A stretch of 64,000 nucleotides of DNA from Glaesserella australis (lineage in GTDB: Bacteria > Pseudomonadota > Gammaproteobacteria > Enterobacterales > Pasteurellaceae): positions 1-64,000 of the forward strand of contig NZ_PTPX01000006.1 of the NCBI RefSeq assembly GCF_003260095.1. Direction: 5' to 3'. The notes below the pieces were generated by a model. The model had not been told where the DNA came from. It was given only the letters and a program-made list of their open reading frames with translations, and did not search any database. Position numbers and translations under genes: made by a program. Shown here one piece after another: positions 33,912-44,801 of the stretch (its first letter is position 1; every line of letters begins with the position of its first letter).

Positions 33912-35972
33912 ATGAAATATGATGTGGCAATAGTAACTCCATTTTTTAATACAGAAGAATATTTACATCGCTGTATTCAAAGTGTTTTATCTCAGAAAAA
34001 TATAAGTATTCAATTTTTTTTAATTGATGATGCATCAACAGATAATTCCTTATCTATAGCAGAATATTATTCTAGAATTGATTCTAGAATTACTCTTTTA
34101 AAAAATGAAGACAATTTGGGACAAGGAGAGTCTAGAAATAAGGCTATAAGATTAGCAAATTCCCAGTTTATTTATTTTATTGATAGTGATGATTATTTAG
34201 AAACTCCAGAGACATTAAGAAAACTATTTGATACGGCACAGCAATATCAGCTAGATATTTGTTCTCCAGATGTGCCAAATCATTATTTTGAAAAGCCAAT
34301 GGAAGCAATAGCGTGTATTCCATGTAAATCTCAGTTCATTCGTTTGGATATTGTTAAACGATTCAATATTTTTCAGCCAAATGCCAGAAGTGGGCAAGAT
34401 GGTGTATTTAGCCATTTAGTTTTATCTCATTGCTCACGCATAGGAATGACAAAAGCTGCTAAATTTCATTATACTCATGCACGAGAAGGATCTACATTTG
34501 CTTCTTATTTGAAGAACCATTCGGTTGTGCCAACTTTAATTAAACAGCACTATGATGCTATTTGGAGACATTACGACGAATTTGGATTATGGAAAAAGAA
34601 TGCGCTAAGATTATCATTTTTTTTAACGGATGAAACGATTAGAAATAGAATAGCTCCACATTTTGATTATCTAACAGAACAGCAAAAATTAGAATGTTTT
34701 ACTATTCTCAAAAAGATTTCATTGAAGATTATTAGTAATTTATCAGATAGTTATAACAATACTATTCATCCAATGATTTTGGATATGTCAAAATTGGACG
34801 TAAAAGATTTTATCAAAGCCTTTAATGAGAAGTGGAAGAATTACAAACACAATTATATTTTCAATAAAAATGAAAATATCATAAAAAAAGACTTGGTTAT
34901 TTGTAAAATTGCAGATACAAATCTAGTTCCAGAAAAATATAAACAAGCTGAGAAAAATGAGAGTAATGTAATTGAAGATAAGAAAGTAAAAAATAATCCT
35001 ACTGATTCTTTATTAAAAAATAATAGAGATTCTTTACCACTTTTAAATAAAGATATTGAGAGATTAGAGATAGAGATTAAATCTCTTAAGGGAAAATTGG
35101 ATCTAGTATTAAATACTATAAACAATTCAACAATTCACTTAATATCTGCAATAAGATCAGATAGGACTAATTTATCTAAAGCAGGGAAAAAAGATCTTGT
35201 GGTTAGCTTGACTACTTTACCACATAGATTACCGTTGGTTCATTATGCAATCGAATCTATTTTTTCTCAGACTATCTTACCTGAGAAAGTTATTTTATGG
35301 GTATCGGATGTTACAAATGATAGTTTGATTACTCCTGAACTAAAATCATTAGTTGAGAGAGGATTAGAAATTAGAAAAATAAAAGATGTAGGTCCACATA
35401 CAAAATTGATGTATTCCTTAATTGAATACCCAGATAAAACAGTTGTTACTGTAGATGATGACATAATATATCCAGCCAATATGTTGCAATATTTATGGGA
35501 TCAACACGTTCGCTTCCCAAATTGTATTGTAGCTAACTGGGCTAGAGAACTTAGTTTTGATTCTGAAGGTAAAGTAAGAGGGGTTAGAGCAGGTAAATTA
35601 TTAACTCCAATTTTATTAGAGAAAGAAATTGAACAAGCTACAACGTTTAGTCCAAAACCTAATATGTTGGCATTCCCTTATGGTACATCAGGTGTATTAT
35701 ATCCCCCTAAATCCTTAAATAAAGAGGTGACTAATGTGGATTTATTTAGAAAACTATGTCCAAAAGAAGATGATATATGGTTTAAAGCAATGGCTATTCT
35801 GAATAAAACACCTGTAATTGTGACTAATTTAGGAATTAATCCGGTGCATCATAGTTTAGTTGGAACACAACAAGTAGCGCTGAGACATGATAATCATGGC
35901 TTAAATCAGAATGAAAAGCAAATGAGAGCAGTATTTGATTATTTTGATTTATATAAATATATAGGAAAATAA
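33912..35972 (+). CDS. bifunctional capsule glycosyltransferase (GT2 plus second GT domain)
   Basis: About 686 residues with two catalytic-looking domains. The N-terminal GT2 domain (about 1-240) has VAIVTPFFNTEEYLHRCI, DDASTDNS and the DSDDYLE metal site. A Lys/Asp-rich linker with a short coiled coil (about 355-420) leads to a second domain starting DLVVSLTTLPHRL, with VTVDDDIIYP near 512 and KEDDIWFKAM, homologous to the preceding gene product. ATG 33912 is chosen with AAGG 8 bases upstream; the frame upstream overlaps the previous gene. Such two-domain enzymes often make alternating disaccharide polymers. Confidence 0.72.
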   Translation: MKYDVAIVTPFFNTEEYLHRCIQSVLSQKNISIQFFLIDDASTDNSLSIAEYYSRIDSRITLLKNEDNLGQGESRNKAIRLANSQFIYFIDSDDYLETPETLRKLFDTAQQYQLDICSPDVPNHYFEKPMEAIACIPCKSQFIRLDIVKRFNIFQPNARSGQDGVFSHLVLSHCSRIGMTKAAKFHYTHAREGSTFASYLKNHSVVPTLIKQHYDAIWRHYDEFGLWKKNALRLSFFLTDETIRNRIAPHFDYLTEQQKLECFTILKKISLKIISNLSDSYNNTIHPMILDMSKLDVKDFIKAFNEKWKNYKHNYIFNKNENIIKKDLVICKIADTNLVPEKYKQAEKNESNVIEDKKVKNNPTDSLLKNNRDSLPLLNKDIERLEIEIKSLKGKLDLVLNTINNSTIHLISAIRSDRTNLSKAGKKDLVVSLTTLPHRLPLVHYAIESIFSQTILPEKVILWVSDVTNDSLITPELKSLVERGLEIRKIKDVGPHTKLMYSLIEYPDKTVVTVDDDIIYPANMLQYLWDQHVRFPNCIVANWARELSFDSEGKVRGVRAGKLLTPILLEKEIEQATTFSPKPNMLAFPYGTSGVLYPPKSLNKEVTNVDLFRKLCPKEDDIWFKAMAILNKTPVIVTNLGINPVHHSLVGTQQVALRHDNHGLNQNEKQMRAVFDYFDLYKYIGK

Positions 35973-35975
35973 TAA

Positions 35976-37151
35976 ATGAGTTTTTATATATTAGGCAGTA
36001 TTCGGCAATCAGTTGCTCACAATCCTACCGGTGGTATGGAAGCTGTAACTCATGATTTATATAAAGGATTAGTTTTAGAAGGCTTTGAAGTAGAAGTTGT
36101 AACTTCTTCTATAGATGATAGTACGCAGCAGGTTGATATAGATGGCGTAAAATATTTATTTGCACCTAATTCTCCCAAGGGTATGTATAGTCAAGAGTTA
36201 CATCAATATAATAAAGATTATTTGGAATATAAAATTTCTCAGGGGAAAAGACCTTTAGTTATTCATTCAGCATCTGGCGCAGCAGCAGCATTGACGAAAA
36301 ATCAATATGGAATTCCAGTAGTAGCTAGTTGGCATGGGACAAATATTGAACAAGATTTAGATAGGATGATGTCATATGTTTATTTGGATAAAAAAACTCT
36401 TTTACCTAGTCATTGTGCCGATTTATTACTGAAAACTTGCAATAATTATAAGTTATCTCAGGATTTCCAAAGTTTTGATGGACATATAGCTATTTCTTCT
36501 TTTATGAAAGAATGTATCCTGTCATATGGTGTTCCTGAATCAAAGGTAGCTGTCATCCAAAATTCTTTACCTGAATATTTCTTCTTAGAAGAAAAGAAAA
36601 GTATTGGTTTTCAAAAGCCAAAAGATAAGGTTTTATTAGGCTTGGTTGGGCGTTCAGTTCCGATGAAAGGGCATGATTTCTTTATAGAAGTAATAAATAA
36701 ATTAGATCCTAATAAATATGAACTTATAGTTATAAGTGGTAATACAAACAAAGATTTGTTCAAAGACTGTAAAATGAATATTCATTTTGTGTCAGAAAAA
36801 AGGGAGAATATGCCATACTTATATTCTCTGATGGATATATATGTTAACCCTACATTTCGTTATTCTGGATTTGATTTAACAGTTCAAGAAGCATTAGTCT
36901 CAGGTACAGTAGTACTTAATTCAAATGTGAAACCATATGCTAATTATTATAATGAGCTTAATTCATTATTTGGAAATAATTCTCCATTTTTCATATTCAA
37001 TGTCGGTGATACAACTAGTTGTGCAAATGCAATTAATTATATTGCTAATAACGGAATTAAAAATCAGCAGATTGATCATTTTTTAAATAGATATAAAATG
37101 AAAAATATGATTAGCAACTATATCAGTTTTTTTTCTGAATTAAATAAGTAA
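35976..37151 (+). CDS. GT4-family glycosyltransferase
   Basis: GT-B fold retaining glycosyltransferase. N-terminal PTGGMEAVTHDLYKGL is the glycine-rich acceptor-side loop; VVASWHGTN follows. The C-terminal donor-binding domain has LLGLVGRSVPMKGHDFF and the E-X7-E-like FDLTVQEALVSGTVV. 391 residues. It starts 3 bases after the previous gene. Linkage and sugar are unknown. Confidence 0.82.
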   Translation: MSFYILGSIRQSVAHNPTGGMEAVTHDLYKGLVLEGFEVEVVTSSIDDSTQQVDIDGVKYLFAPNSPKGMYSQELHQYNKDYLEYKISQGKRPLVIHSASGAAAALTKNQYGIPVVASWHGTNIEQDLDRMMSYVYLDKKTLLPSHCADLLLKTCNNYKLSQDFQSFDGHIAISSFMKECILSYGVPESKVAVIQNSLPEYFFLEEKKSIGFQKPKDKVLLGLVGRSVPMKGHDFFIEVINKLDPNKYELIVISGNTNKDLFKDCKMNIHFVSEKRENMPYLYSLMDIYVNPTFRYSGFDLTVQEALVSGTVVLNSNVKPYANYYNELNSLFGNNSPFFIFNVGDTTSCANAINYIANNGIKNQQIDHFLNRYKMKNMISNYISFFSELNK

Positions 37152-37159
37152 AGTCCCAT

Positions 37160-38509
37160 ATGGAAAAAGTACTATTTGAAAATGAAAATATAAGAGTTAT
37201 ATTTAGTGAAAATGATATAACAGATAAAGATAAATTATTAATAATGTTTTCTCCTATGAATTTTTCAATGAAGTCTATAGATGACTTTTATGGGAAAGGA
37301 ATTGTGAAAAATAATAAAATAAACGCCATATCTATTATGGCGTTGAAAAGTCATTGGTATCCGGAGAACTATATGAAGGATATTCTAGGATTAATTAATA
37401 ATATTTCGAGAAGTTTTCAACACATTATTATATATGGCGTATCTATGGGAGGATATGCAGCTATAAAGTATTCTAGAAGATTGGGGGCGACTCATATTAT
37501 TGCTATGATGCCACAATGGTCTATTAATATAAATGATATAGATGATAGAAGATATTATAAAGAATATTCTTCATTGGCAAATGAACTTGATAATATGGCT
37601 ATTAAATCAGAAGATATATCAGGAGATTTATATGTATTTTATGATAATTACCATAAGGAAGATAGCCTACAAGTAAATAAAATTATTGATATTTACCATA
37701 ATGTTTTTGTAACTCATACGCCTTTTGTAGGGCATACATTAGGCCATATATTGATTGGGTCTGAGTTTTTCTTAAAATTATGCCATACTGTTCTTAAAAA
37801 AGATAAAAATGAATTAATACACCTTGTGCGAAATAAAGTTCGAAATCACCCGATGAAATATCAAGGTATCATGAGAAATGCTTTTAAGAGACATATCAGT
37901 TTATTAGTAGGCGTGATTGAACGGTTGCCAAATGATCATGTTATTTTTAATAATGCTTTGTTTGTTGAAGAAATAAAATATCTTTTGTCAAAAATTGGGG
38001 ATGTCAATAGATTGTTAAGAATAATAACAAAGTTTAAGCAAGTGAGCTTTGAGAATATCTATAAGTTCATAATGAATCGTTCTTTAACTTACCCAGTCAT
38101 ATATACAGCACATGAAAATTTCTTATGCTTTGATTTACTTAATAAAAAATTAGTTTTATGTGAAGATAGTGAAATTAAGTCTAATATGTTTCTTATCCCT
38201 TTGAGATTCCATTATGATGCAGGGATTCTTGGTGTTTTTGAAGATAATAATACTTTTATTCCTTTAATTGACATTGGGAATAAGCAATTTTCTTTGATGA
38301 GTACTATGGATTTCTATAGTTTAGGAAATTATAAAATGCAGCCATTCTTATTTTATAAGAAAATATCTAACTTTTTTGTGATTTCTAACGGTATATTTCA
38401 TGCTACGGCAACCCCTAAAAAAATAATTGATTTTGGTAAAGAGCATATAAAAGATTGGGAGAAATTTCAAATGAAGCTACTTCCTAATAGTGGGAGGGAT
38501 ATATTGTGA
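37160..38509 (+). CDS. alpha/beta-hydrolase-like capsule protein
   Basis: The first 220 residues form an alpha/beta hydrolase fold with nucleophile elbow [16 protein letters not shown] (Ser about 95) and a candidate catalytic His in FVGHTLGH (about 190-197). The remaining 230 residues are unassigned. It may be an esterase or acyltransferase that modifies the polysaccharide, or a chain-release enzyme. The start lacks a clear Shine-Dalgarno. The stop overlaps the manC start by 4 bases. Not a recognised capsule family for me. Confidence 0.55.
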   Translation: MEKVLFENENIRVIFSENDITDKDKLLIMFSPMNFSMKSIDDFYGKGIVKNNKINAISIMALKSHWYPENYMKDILGLINNISRSFQHIIIYGVSMGGYAAIKYSRRLGATHIIAMMPQWSININDIDDRRYYKEYSSLANELDNMAIKSEDISGDLYVFYDNYHKEDSLQVNKIIDIYHNVFVTHTPFVGHTLGHILIGSEFFLKLCHTVLKKDKNELIHLVRNKVRNHPMKYQGIMRNAFKRHISLLVGVIERLPNDHVIFNNALFVEEIKYLLSKIGDVNRLLRIITKFKQVSFENIYKFIMNRSLTYPVIYTAHENFLCFDLLNKKLVLCEDSEIKSNMFLIPLRFHYDAGILGVFEDNNTFIPLIDIGNKQFSLMSTMDFYSLGNYKMQPFLFYKKISNFFVISNGIFHATATPKKIIDFGKEHIKDWEKFQMKLLPNSGRDIL

Positions 38510-39894
38510 TTCAGCCTATTATTATCGCGGGTGGTACAGGTAGCCGTCTGTGGCCGATTTCTCGTGAATCATACCCAAAACAATTTCAAAAATTGTATGG
38601 AGATGTCAGTATGCTCCAAGCAACGATTCAACGTTTGCAAGGTTTGGATTGTTTTCCACCGCTTGTTATTTGTAATGAAGAACATCGTTTTATTGTTGCA
38701 GAGCAACTACGCCAAATAGATCAATTAGCTCACAATATTATTCTTGAACCTATTGGAAGAAATACGGCTCCAGCTATTGCTATTGCTGCCTTTATTGCTA
38801 CTCGTCAGCAACAGGATGCTCATTTTCTTATTCTTGCGGCAGATCACGTCATTATGGATGTGAATGCATTTCAAGAGTCAATTCGCCAAGCGATTCCTTA
38901 TGTAGAAACTAATAAATTGGTTACTTTTGGCGTTGTCCCAAAGACTCCAGAAACGGGGTATGGTTATATTCAATGCGGAGAAAAGCTTGAGAAAGCAGGC
39001 TTTTCGGTAAAGCAGTTTGTTGAAAAACCAAATTTAGAAACGGCACAACGCTATTTAGAAACTGGCAATTATCTCTGGAATAGTGGAATGTTCGCTTTTA
39101 AAGCTCGCGTTTATTTGGAAGAACTTAAAAAATATCGTCCAGATATTTATGAAAATTGTGCAAATTCGACAGCACATTTAGAGCAAGATCTTGATTTTAT
39201 TCGTATTAAAGTCGATATTTTCAGGAATTGCCCTGAAGATTCTATTGATTATGCAGTAATGGAAAAAACCACTGATGCTGTTGTTGTACCGATGGATGCA
39301 GGTTGGAATGATGTAGGAGCTTGGGCGTCATTATGGGATGTTTCGTCTAAAGATGAACAAGGTAATGTGAAGCAAGGCGATGTGTTGTGTATCAATAGTT
39401 GCAATAACTATCTCTTCTCAGAAATGGGATTAGTCGCAGCAGTAGGCATTGAGAATACGGTTGTTGTTCAAACGAAAGATGCGGTATTAGTTACCACCAA
39501 AGAGTATTCTCAAGATGTAAAATTGATTGTTAAGCAGTTACAGGCAGATAAGCGTAAAGAAACGAAACAACATAGAGAAGTTTTCCGTCGTTGGGGTAAA
39601 CAAGATGCCGTTGATGTTGGAGAACGTTATCAAGTAAAACGTATTACGGTTAGACCTAATGAACGCTTGTCTATGCAGATGCACTATCATCGTTCTGAAC
39701 ATTGGATTGTGGTTGCAGGAACTGCAAAAGTTAATATCAATGGTATAGAAAGTTTATTGACCGAGAATCAATCCATTTATATTCCGATTGGCGTAAGTCA
39801 TTTTCTTGAAAATCCTGGTAGAGTAGATTTGGAGTTAATCGAAGTACAAGTTGGTAGCTATTTAAAAGATGATGATATTATGCGTTTTGATTAA
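38506..39894 (+). CDS. manC: mannose-1-phosphate guanylyltransferase / mannose-6-phosphate isomerase
   Basis: Makes GDP-mannose (and in its C-terminal cupin domain may isomerise mannose-6-phosphate). N-terminal [22 protein letters not shown] is the nucleotidyltransferase signature, FVEKP the second motif; the C-terminal domain has [18 protein letters not shown] and [17 protein letters not shown] start with a strong GGGAGGGA ahead. Composition is less AT-rich than its neighbours and it holds an uptake-signal word (38658-38666), so it has probably been in the lineage longer. No manB is nearby. Confidence 0.95.
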   Translation: MIQPIIIAGGTGSRLWPISRESYPKQFQKLYGDVSMLQATIQRLQGLDCFPPLVICNEEHRFIVAEQLRQIDQLAHNIILEPIGRNTAPAIAIAAFIATRQQQDAHFLILAADHVIMDVNAFQESIRQAIPYVETNKLVTFGVVPKTPETGYGYIQCGEKLEKAGFSVKQFVEKPNLETAQRYLETGNYLWNSGMFAFKARVYLEELKKYRPDIYENCANSTAHLEQDLDFIRIKVDIFRNCPEDSIDYAVMEKTTDAVVVPMDAGWNDVGAWASLWDVSSKDEQGNVKQGDVLCINSCNNYLFSEMGLVAAVGIENTVVVQTKDAVLVTTKEYSQDVKLIVKQLQADKRKETKQHREVFRRWGKQDAVDVGERYQVKRITVRPNERLSMQMHYHRSEHWIVVAGTAKVNINGIESLLTENQSIYIPIGVSHFLENPGRVDLELIEVQVGSYLKDDDIMRFD

Positions 39895-39928
39895 GTAAGA
39901 TAAAAATTACATAGAGAGTAATAATTTT

Positions 39929-41101
39929 ATGAAAAGAATAGCAATAGCAGGTGCTGGCTATGTTGGTTTATCCAACGCTGTATTACTTGCACAACATAAT
40001 GAAGTAGTACTTATAGATATTGATGAATCTAGAGTAGAAAAAATAAATAACTTTGAGTCTCCAATTTCGGATGATCTTTTAGAAGAATATTTATCAGACA
40101 AAAGATTAAATTTAACTGCAACAATAGAGCCAGAAGTTGCATATAGTTCTTGTGATTTTGTTGTTATTGCAACACCGACGAATTATGATCCGGATACTAA
40201 TTTTTTTGACACTTCGAGTGTTGAGAATGTAATAAGTAAAGTATTAGAAATTAATAAAAACTCAGTGATGATTATTAAATCGACAGTTCCTGTAGGTTTT
40301 ACAGAGAAGATTAAACAAAAGTTTCGTGCTGGGAATATTATTTTTTCTCCTGAGTTTCTGCGGGAAGGGAAAGCTCTATACGATAATTTATATCCTAGCC
40401 GGATTATTATTGGTGAAAATTCTGAAAGAGCAAAAGTTTTTGCTGAATTACTTCAACAAGGAGCTGTCAAAAAAGATTGTCCATTATTATTCGTTGATAA
40501 TACGGAAGCCGAAGCAATAAAGCTTTTTTCTAATACTTACTTAGCGATGCGAGTAGCTTATTTTAATGAATTAGATACTTATGCTTCGGTACATGGCTTA
40601 AACACTAAACAAATTATTGAAGGTGTTAGTTTAGATCCAAGAATTGGCTCACACTATAATAACCCTAGTTTTGGTTATGGGGGGTACTGTCTACCAAAGG
40701 ATACTAAACAACTATTAGCTAATTATAATGATGTTCCACAAAGTTTAATTAAAGCTATTGTTGAATCAAATAGAACTCGTAAAGATTTTATTGCAGAAGA
40801 TATTTTGAAACGTAAGCCTACAAAAGTGGGCATATATCGTTTAATCATGAAATCAGGATCAGATAATTTTAGAGCATCTGCAATAAAAGGAATTATTAGG
40901 AGATTAAGAGGGGAAGGTGTTGAGATTGTTATTTATGAACCTCGAATTAGAGAAGAAAGTTTTAATGGTATAAAGGTTATTCCCTCTCTATCGGAGTTTA
41001 AAAAACACTCAGATGTTATTATTGCAAATAGAATAACTGATGAATTAAATGATAGTTTGCTAAAAGTTTACTCAAGAGACATATTCGGTGGAGACTTTTA
41101 A
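39929..41101 (+). CDS. ugd: UDP-glucose 6-dehydrogenase family enzyme
   Basis: NAD-dependent 4-electron oxidation of UDP-glucose to UDP-glucuronate. Rossmann motif [18 protein letters not shown] at the N-terminus, [23 protein letters not shown] and catalytic Cys in [16 protein letters not shown] (about residue 253). 390 residues, the length of the short Ugd class. With manC it suggests glucuronic acid and a mannose-derived sugar in the capsule. GDP-mannose dehydrogenase is a less likely alternative. Confidence 0.9.
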   Translation: MKRIAIAGAGYVGLSNAVLLAQHNEVVLIDIDESRVEKINNFESPISDDLLEEYLSDKRLNLTATIEPEVAYSSCDFVVIATPTNYDPDTNFFDTSSVENVISKVLEINKNSVMIIKSTVPVGFTEKIKQKFRAGNIIFSPEFLREGKALYDNLYPSRIIIGENSERAKVFAELLQQGAVKKDCPLLFVDNTEAEAIKLFSNTYLAMRVAYFNELDTYASVHGLNTKQIIEGVSLDPRIGSHYNNPSFGYGGYCLPKDTKQLLANYNDVPQSLIKAIVESNRTRKDFIAEDILKRKPTKVGIYRLIMKSGSDNFRASAIKGIIRRLRGEGVEIVIYEPRIREESFNGIKVIPSLSEFKKHSDVIIANRITDELNDSLLKVYSRDIFGGDF

Positions 41102-41127
41102 TAACTGCTTAAAATATAAGGGTATGT

Positions 41128-42561
41128 ATGCCAAGGGTGTTGAAGAAATTCTTTCTAAGAAAGAAAAATAACATTGAACTATTACTGAGCACTAATTCTA
41201 AAAGTGAACGAGCAGTTATTTTTAGTAAAATGGGGCTATATAGAACAATATTAGCGAACCCGGAATATAAGAATACATATCCGTATATTATTTCTTTATA
41301 TGCTTGTGGATACTCCGAACAGGCTAAAGTTTCTTTGGATAAATATATAAAAACAGAAAGTTTCTCCAAGAATAAAGTACATTTCATTTTAAGTATATTG
41401 CCTTTTGATAAAGATGTTGCATATTCTTTATTAGACAAAAGTTTTGATGTTTTATCAATAGCTAATATTTTGTCCCAAAGAAATGACTTAAAAGAACTGA
41501 GTGACTTTTTGTTATCCTTGGATAAGAAAGCCTTTAAAGCTAAACCTGAATTATATTTGCTTTATAATTTTATTACTAGAGATACTAACTCAAAGTTGAA
41601 TAATTTGAATAGGTATTTAGTTTCATATCATTTAGATAAGATCGAACTATTAGACTTAAAGGGTAATCTTTTTGTTACTAATCTAAAAAATAAGGAGCTT
41701 AGACTAAGGAAATTAGTAAATGATAGTCTCCCTTTAGTATCTATTATTGTAACTACATATAATAGTCAAGAATATATAATCTCTACACTATTGTCATTAG
41801 TAAATCAAACATACCCAAATAAAGAAATTATTATCATTGATGATAATAGTAAGGATGCTACAATAGATATTATTCAAAATATGATGTCAAGATATTCTTT
41901 TATTAGGCTAATAAAGCTTGAACGTAATGTAGGGACGTATGTTGCGAAAACTATTGGGACCCTTTTATCTAAGGGGGAATTTGTTACAAATAATGATTCG
42001 GATGATTGGGCTCATCCCAGAAAAATAGAGTTACAAATATATCCTTTACTAAAAAATCCTAAATTAGTTGTATCTTTTTCTAAATGGATTAGATTAAAAG
42101 ATGATGGTACTTTTTATGCAAGGGCTGTAAGTCCATTAACTCGTTTTAATCCATCTTCAGCTCTATTTAGAAAGAAAGATGTAATAGAAAAAACAGGATT
42201 ATGGAATTTAGTCCGAACTGGAGCTGATAGTGAGTTTAATGCTCGATTGAAGTTAGTGTTTAAAGATCAATATGTTATGGTAAATAAACCATTAACTATA
42301 GGAGCTCATCGAGAAAATTCTTTAATGACAGCTAAAGATACAGGCTATTCTCCTAATGGGATATCCTTAACTAGATTACAATATTGGGAGTCATGGAATT
42401 ATTGGCATATTAATGCTATAAAGAATAATATTTCCTTAATAATAAGAGAGAATCTTGCATATCCTTTTACTGTTCCCAAAGAGATTATGGTGAATAAAGA
42501 TGATATTTTATTTTGTTTTGAACAATTCGGAATACCAAAGCGAAAGTTGGTGTTAAATTAG
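41128..42561 (+). CDS. GT2-family glycosyltransferase with N-terminal helical domain
   Basis: Residues 1-200 are helical, possibly a TPR-like or membrane-associating region (basic start MPRVLKKFFLRKKN). The GT2 catalytic domain begins at SLPLVSIIVTTYNSQEYI (about 205), with IIIDDNSKD and the metal site NNDSDDWAHPRK. ATG 41128 has AAGGG 6 bases upstream. Last biosynthesis gene; a very strong terminator inside the following IS closes the operon. Confidence 0.78.
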   Translation: MPRVLKKFFLRKKNNIELLLSTNSKSERAVIFSKMGLYRTILANPEYKNTYPYIISLYACGYSEQAKVSLDKYIKTESFSKNKVHFILSILPFDKDVAYSLLDKSFDVLSIANILSQRNDLKELSDFLLSLDKKAFKAKPELYLLYNFITRDTNSKLNNLNRYLVSYHLDKIELLDLKGNLFVTNLKNKELRLRKLVNDSLPLVSIIVTTYNSQEYIISTLLSLVNQTYPNKEIIIIDDNSKDATIDIIQNMMSRYSFIRLIKLERNVGTYVAKTIGTLLSKGEFVTNNDSDDWAHPRKIELQIYPLLKNPKLVVSFSKWIRLKDDGTFYARAVSPLTRFNPSSALFRKKDVIEKTGLWNLVRTGADSEFNARLKLVFKDQYVMVNKPLTIGAHRENSLMTAKDTGYSPNGISLTRLQYWESWNYWHINAIKNNISLIIRENLAYPFTVPKEIMVNKDDILFCFEQFGIPKRKLVLN

Positions 42562-42601
42562 CATAGTAAAGATGGGCTTAATAGCCAAAAGGGTTGCTAA
42601 A

Positions 42602-42645
42602 AAGTGTAGTAAAGCCTTATATTACGGGCTTTACTGCACTTTTTT
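42602..42645 (+). terminator. strong terminator just inside the IS
   Basis: AAGTG-T-AGTAAAGCC (42602-42616) pairs with GGCTTTACT-G-CACTT (42627-42641), followed by TTTTTT. It ends the capsule operon transcript and shields the transposase from read-through. Confidence 0.88.
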
Positions 42646-42650
42646 GAAAT

Positions 42651-43575
42651 ATGAACAAAAAACTGTCCTTTTTGCAAAGGATCTACTATAAAGAAAAATG
42701 GTCATCAAAATAATATTCAACGCTATAAATGTCTTCAGTGTAATAAAACATTTACCTTTAAAGCTAAATTAGATCCTGCTCAAATTTGGTTTGATTATTC
42801 CGTTGGAAAACAAACACATCAGCAGCTTGCAGATAAATATCGTTGTTCCCCTAGAACAATCCGCAGATATTTAGAAAAAGCCCCTAAATCACATTTAAAT
42901 CCCCCGCAAAATAAATATTTGAACCTTATTATAGATACCACCTTTTTTCACCGTGATTTTGGCGTAATGGTGTTTATGGATAGCTATTCAAGCAAAGTGG
43001 TTTATCACCAAATTGTGAAAACGGAAAAAGACATTTACTACAAGAAAGCACTTAATCGTCTAAGAGAAAAAGGCTATGTAATTCAATCAATTACCTGTGA
43101 TGGTCGCCGAGGCTTATTAAAGGATTTATTGAATACGCCGACACAAATGTGCCAATTTCATTTAGTGGCGATTGTGATGCGAGCATTAAGAAAAAAACAC
43201 CAATCTCACGCAGGAAGGGAATTAAAAACGATGATAAAAACCTTGAAAACGAGCTCAAAAAATGAATTTTATTTAAAAATATATCATTGGAAAATAAAAC
43301 ATAAAGCATTTTTAAATGAACGTTCAGAGAAGCCTAATGAGAAAGGAAAATATCCTTATAAACACCGAAATGTAAGAAGTGCAGCAGCCAGTATTAAGCG
43401 CTATTTTGACTCTATTTTTACTTACGAAAAGTGTCCTGAGCTAAATATTGAAAAGACAACAAATCGAATAGAAGGACTATTTAAAGAACTGAAAGACAAA
43501 TTATGCCCACATAGCGGTTTAACCAGAAGACATAAGATATTGTTTATACAGGATTTTTTAAATAAAAAGAGTTGA
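42651..43575 (+). pseudogene. IS256-like transposase, zinc-binding variant, frame-disrupted
   Basis: DDE transposase. From 42664 the frame encodes a zinc ribbon (CPFC...KCLQC), an HTH (QQLADKYRCSPRTIRRYL) and the catalytic domain with D (IIDTTFF), D (TCDGRRGL) and E (NRIEGLFKELK). The only plausible ATG (42651) is in another frame: ATGAAC is followed by six A where five would join the frames. This suggests a 1-base insertion in a homopolymer, so the copy is probably inactive; a +1 slip on the A run is a less likely alternative. Confidence 0.72.
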
Positions 43576-43781
43576 TAATAATTATTTAAAAATAATAAAA
43601 TCAACCCTTTTGTCCAATAGAGGCATAGTTTTGCAAAACACCAACCTTTTTATCTACTATGCCCATAATATTGCTAATTTGGATAAATAAATAGTTTTTA
43701 TGCATTTTTCAAAAAAAGATAGCTTAACGTCTCGTACTATTAAACTTTAAACCGATTTCGTAGGTTATTAAGCTCCTTTTT

Positions 43782-44774
43782 CTATGAATAATGCAGTGGA
43801 TATAAATTTAATTTTTCCATTAATAGTTGATCCCGATCTTCTTCAGGATTTTCTGTCGTAAGTAATTTATCGCCATAGAAAATCGAATTTGCCCCTGCCA
43901 TAAAACAGAGAGCTGCTTCGGGCATATTGCCACGCCCTGCGGAGAGACGAACATAGCTTTTGGGCATCGTAATACGAGCCACAGCAATGGTTCGGACAAA
44001 CTCCGTCCAGTCAAGATCTTCCGCATCAGCAAGAGGTGTGCCTTCAACTTTAACTAGTTGATTAATTGGTACACTTTCAGGCGGTGGATCTAGATTGGCT
44101 AAACTTGCGATAAGCCCTGCTCGCTCAGGGCGAGTTTCATTCATTCCTACAATGCCACCACAACAGACTTTAAGCCCCGCATTGCGGACTTTCCCAAGCG
44201 TATCCATTCGGTCATCGTGGGTTCGGGTGTGGATAATTTTGTGGTAGCTGTCAGGATCGGTGTCTAAATTATGGTTGTAGTAATCTAGCCCAGCGTCTCT
44301 AAGCTCTTCCGCCATTCCGTCTTCAAGCATACCGAAAGTTCCGCAAGTTTCCAAACCGAGATCTTTTACTGCTGTGATAATTTTGCTGACCACTTCAATA
44401 TCTTTCGGCTTAGGTCCACGCCATGCTGCTCCCATACAGAAACGACTTGCCCCACGTGCTTTAGCGATACGGGCTTTTTCGACAATCTCATCAATCTCTA
44501 ATATCGTTTGGCGTTCTAGCCCCGTGTCATAACGGGCAGATTGTGGACAGTATTCGCAATCTTCAGGGCAACCGCCAGTCTTAATCGACAACAACGTTGA
44601 AAGCTGAATTTCTTGCGGATTGAAATGCTCTCGGTGAACCTGCGCCGCTTTGAATACCAGCTCCATAAACGGCATTGCAAACAGCTCTTCCACTTGGCAT
44701 TTCCGCCAGTATTGTGCTGTCGGATGTGGGGTGAGTTCGCTTTTGGCTTTAAGACGAAGATTGAAGGTTGTCAT
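43782..44774 (-). CDS. bioB: biotin synthase
   Basis: Radical-SAM enzyme inserting sulfur into dethiobiotin. The [4Fe-4S]/SAM motif is [12 protein letters not shown] (near residue 71), and the [2Fe-2S] ligands lie in CMGAAWR and [18 protein letters not shown] is conserved. 330 residues. It stands alone; no other bio genes are here. No terminator is obvious downstream. Confidence 0.97.
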   Translation of the reverse strand: MTTFNLRLKAKSELTPHPTAQYWRKCQVEELFAMPFMELVFKAAQVHREHFNPQEIQLSTLLSIKTGGCPEDCEYCPQSARYDTGLERQTILEIDEIVEKARIAKARGASRFCMGAAWRGPKPKDIEVVSKIITAVKDLGLETCGTFGMLEDGMAEELRDAGLDYYNHNLDTDPDSYHKIIHTRTHDDRMDTLGKVRNAGLKVCCGGIVGMNETRPERAGLIASLANLDPPPESVPINQLVKVEGTPLADAEDLDWTEFVRTIAVARITMPKSYVRLSAGRGNMPEAALCFMAGANSIFYGDKLLTTENPEEDRDQLLMEKLNLYPLHYS

Positions 44775-44801
44775 TTATTCTCCAATAACAATCAAATTAC
44801 T

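Larger units (their letters stand above)
42575..43623 (+). mobile_element. IS256-like element (zinc-binding variant), decayed
   Basis: About 1 kb between imperfect terminal inverted repeats that share a perfect CAAAAGGGTTG core (42586-42596 and, inverted, 43602-43612). It carries one transposase frame, interrupted near its start. It lies at the capsule locus end, where insertion elements often accumulate. Exact ends and any target duplication are not clear. Confidence 0.65.

Noticed and set aside
27134-42561. Assignment of the capsule locus to a named species or serotype
   Set aside because: The export genes fit several Pasteurellaceae, and I do not recognise the biosynthesis gene set as a known serotype; no database comparison was possible.
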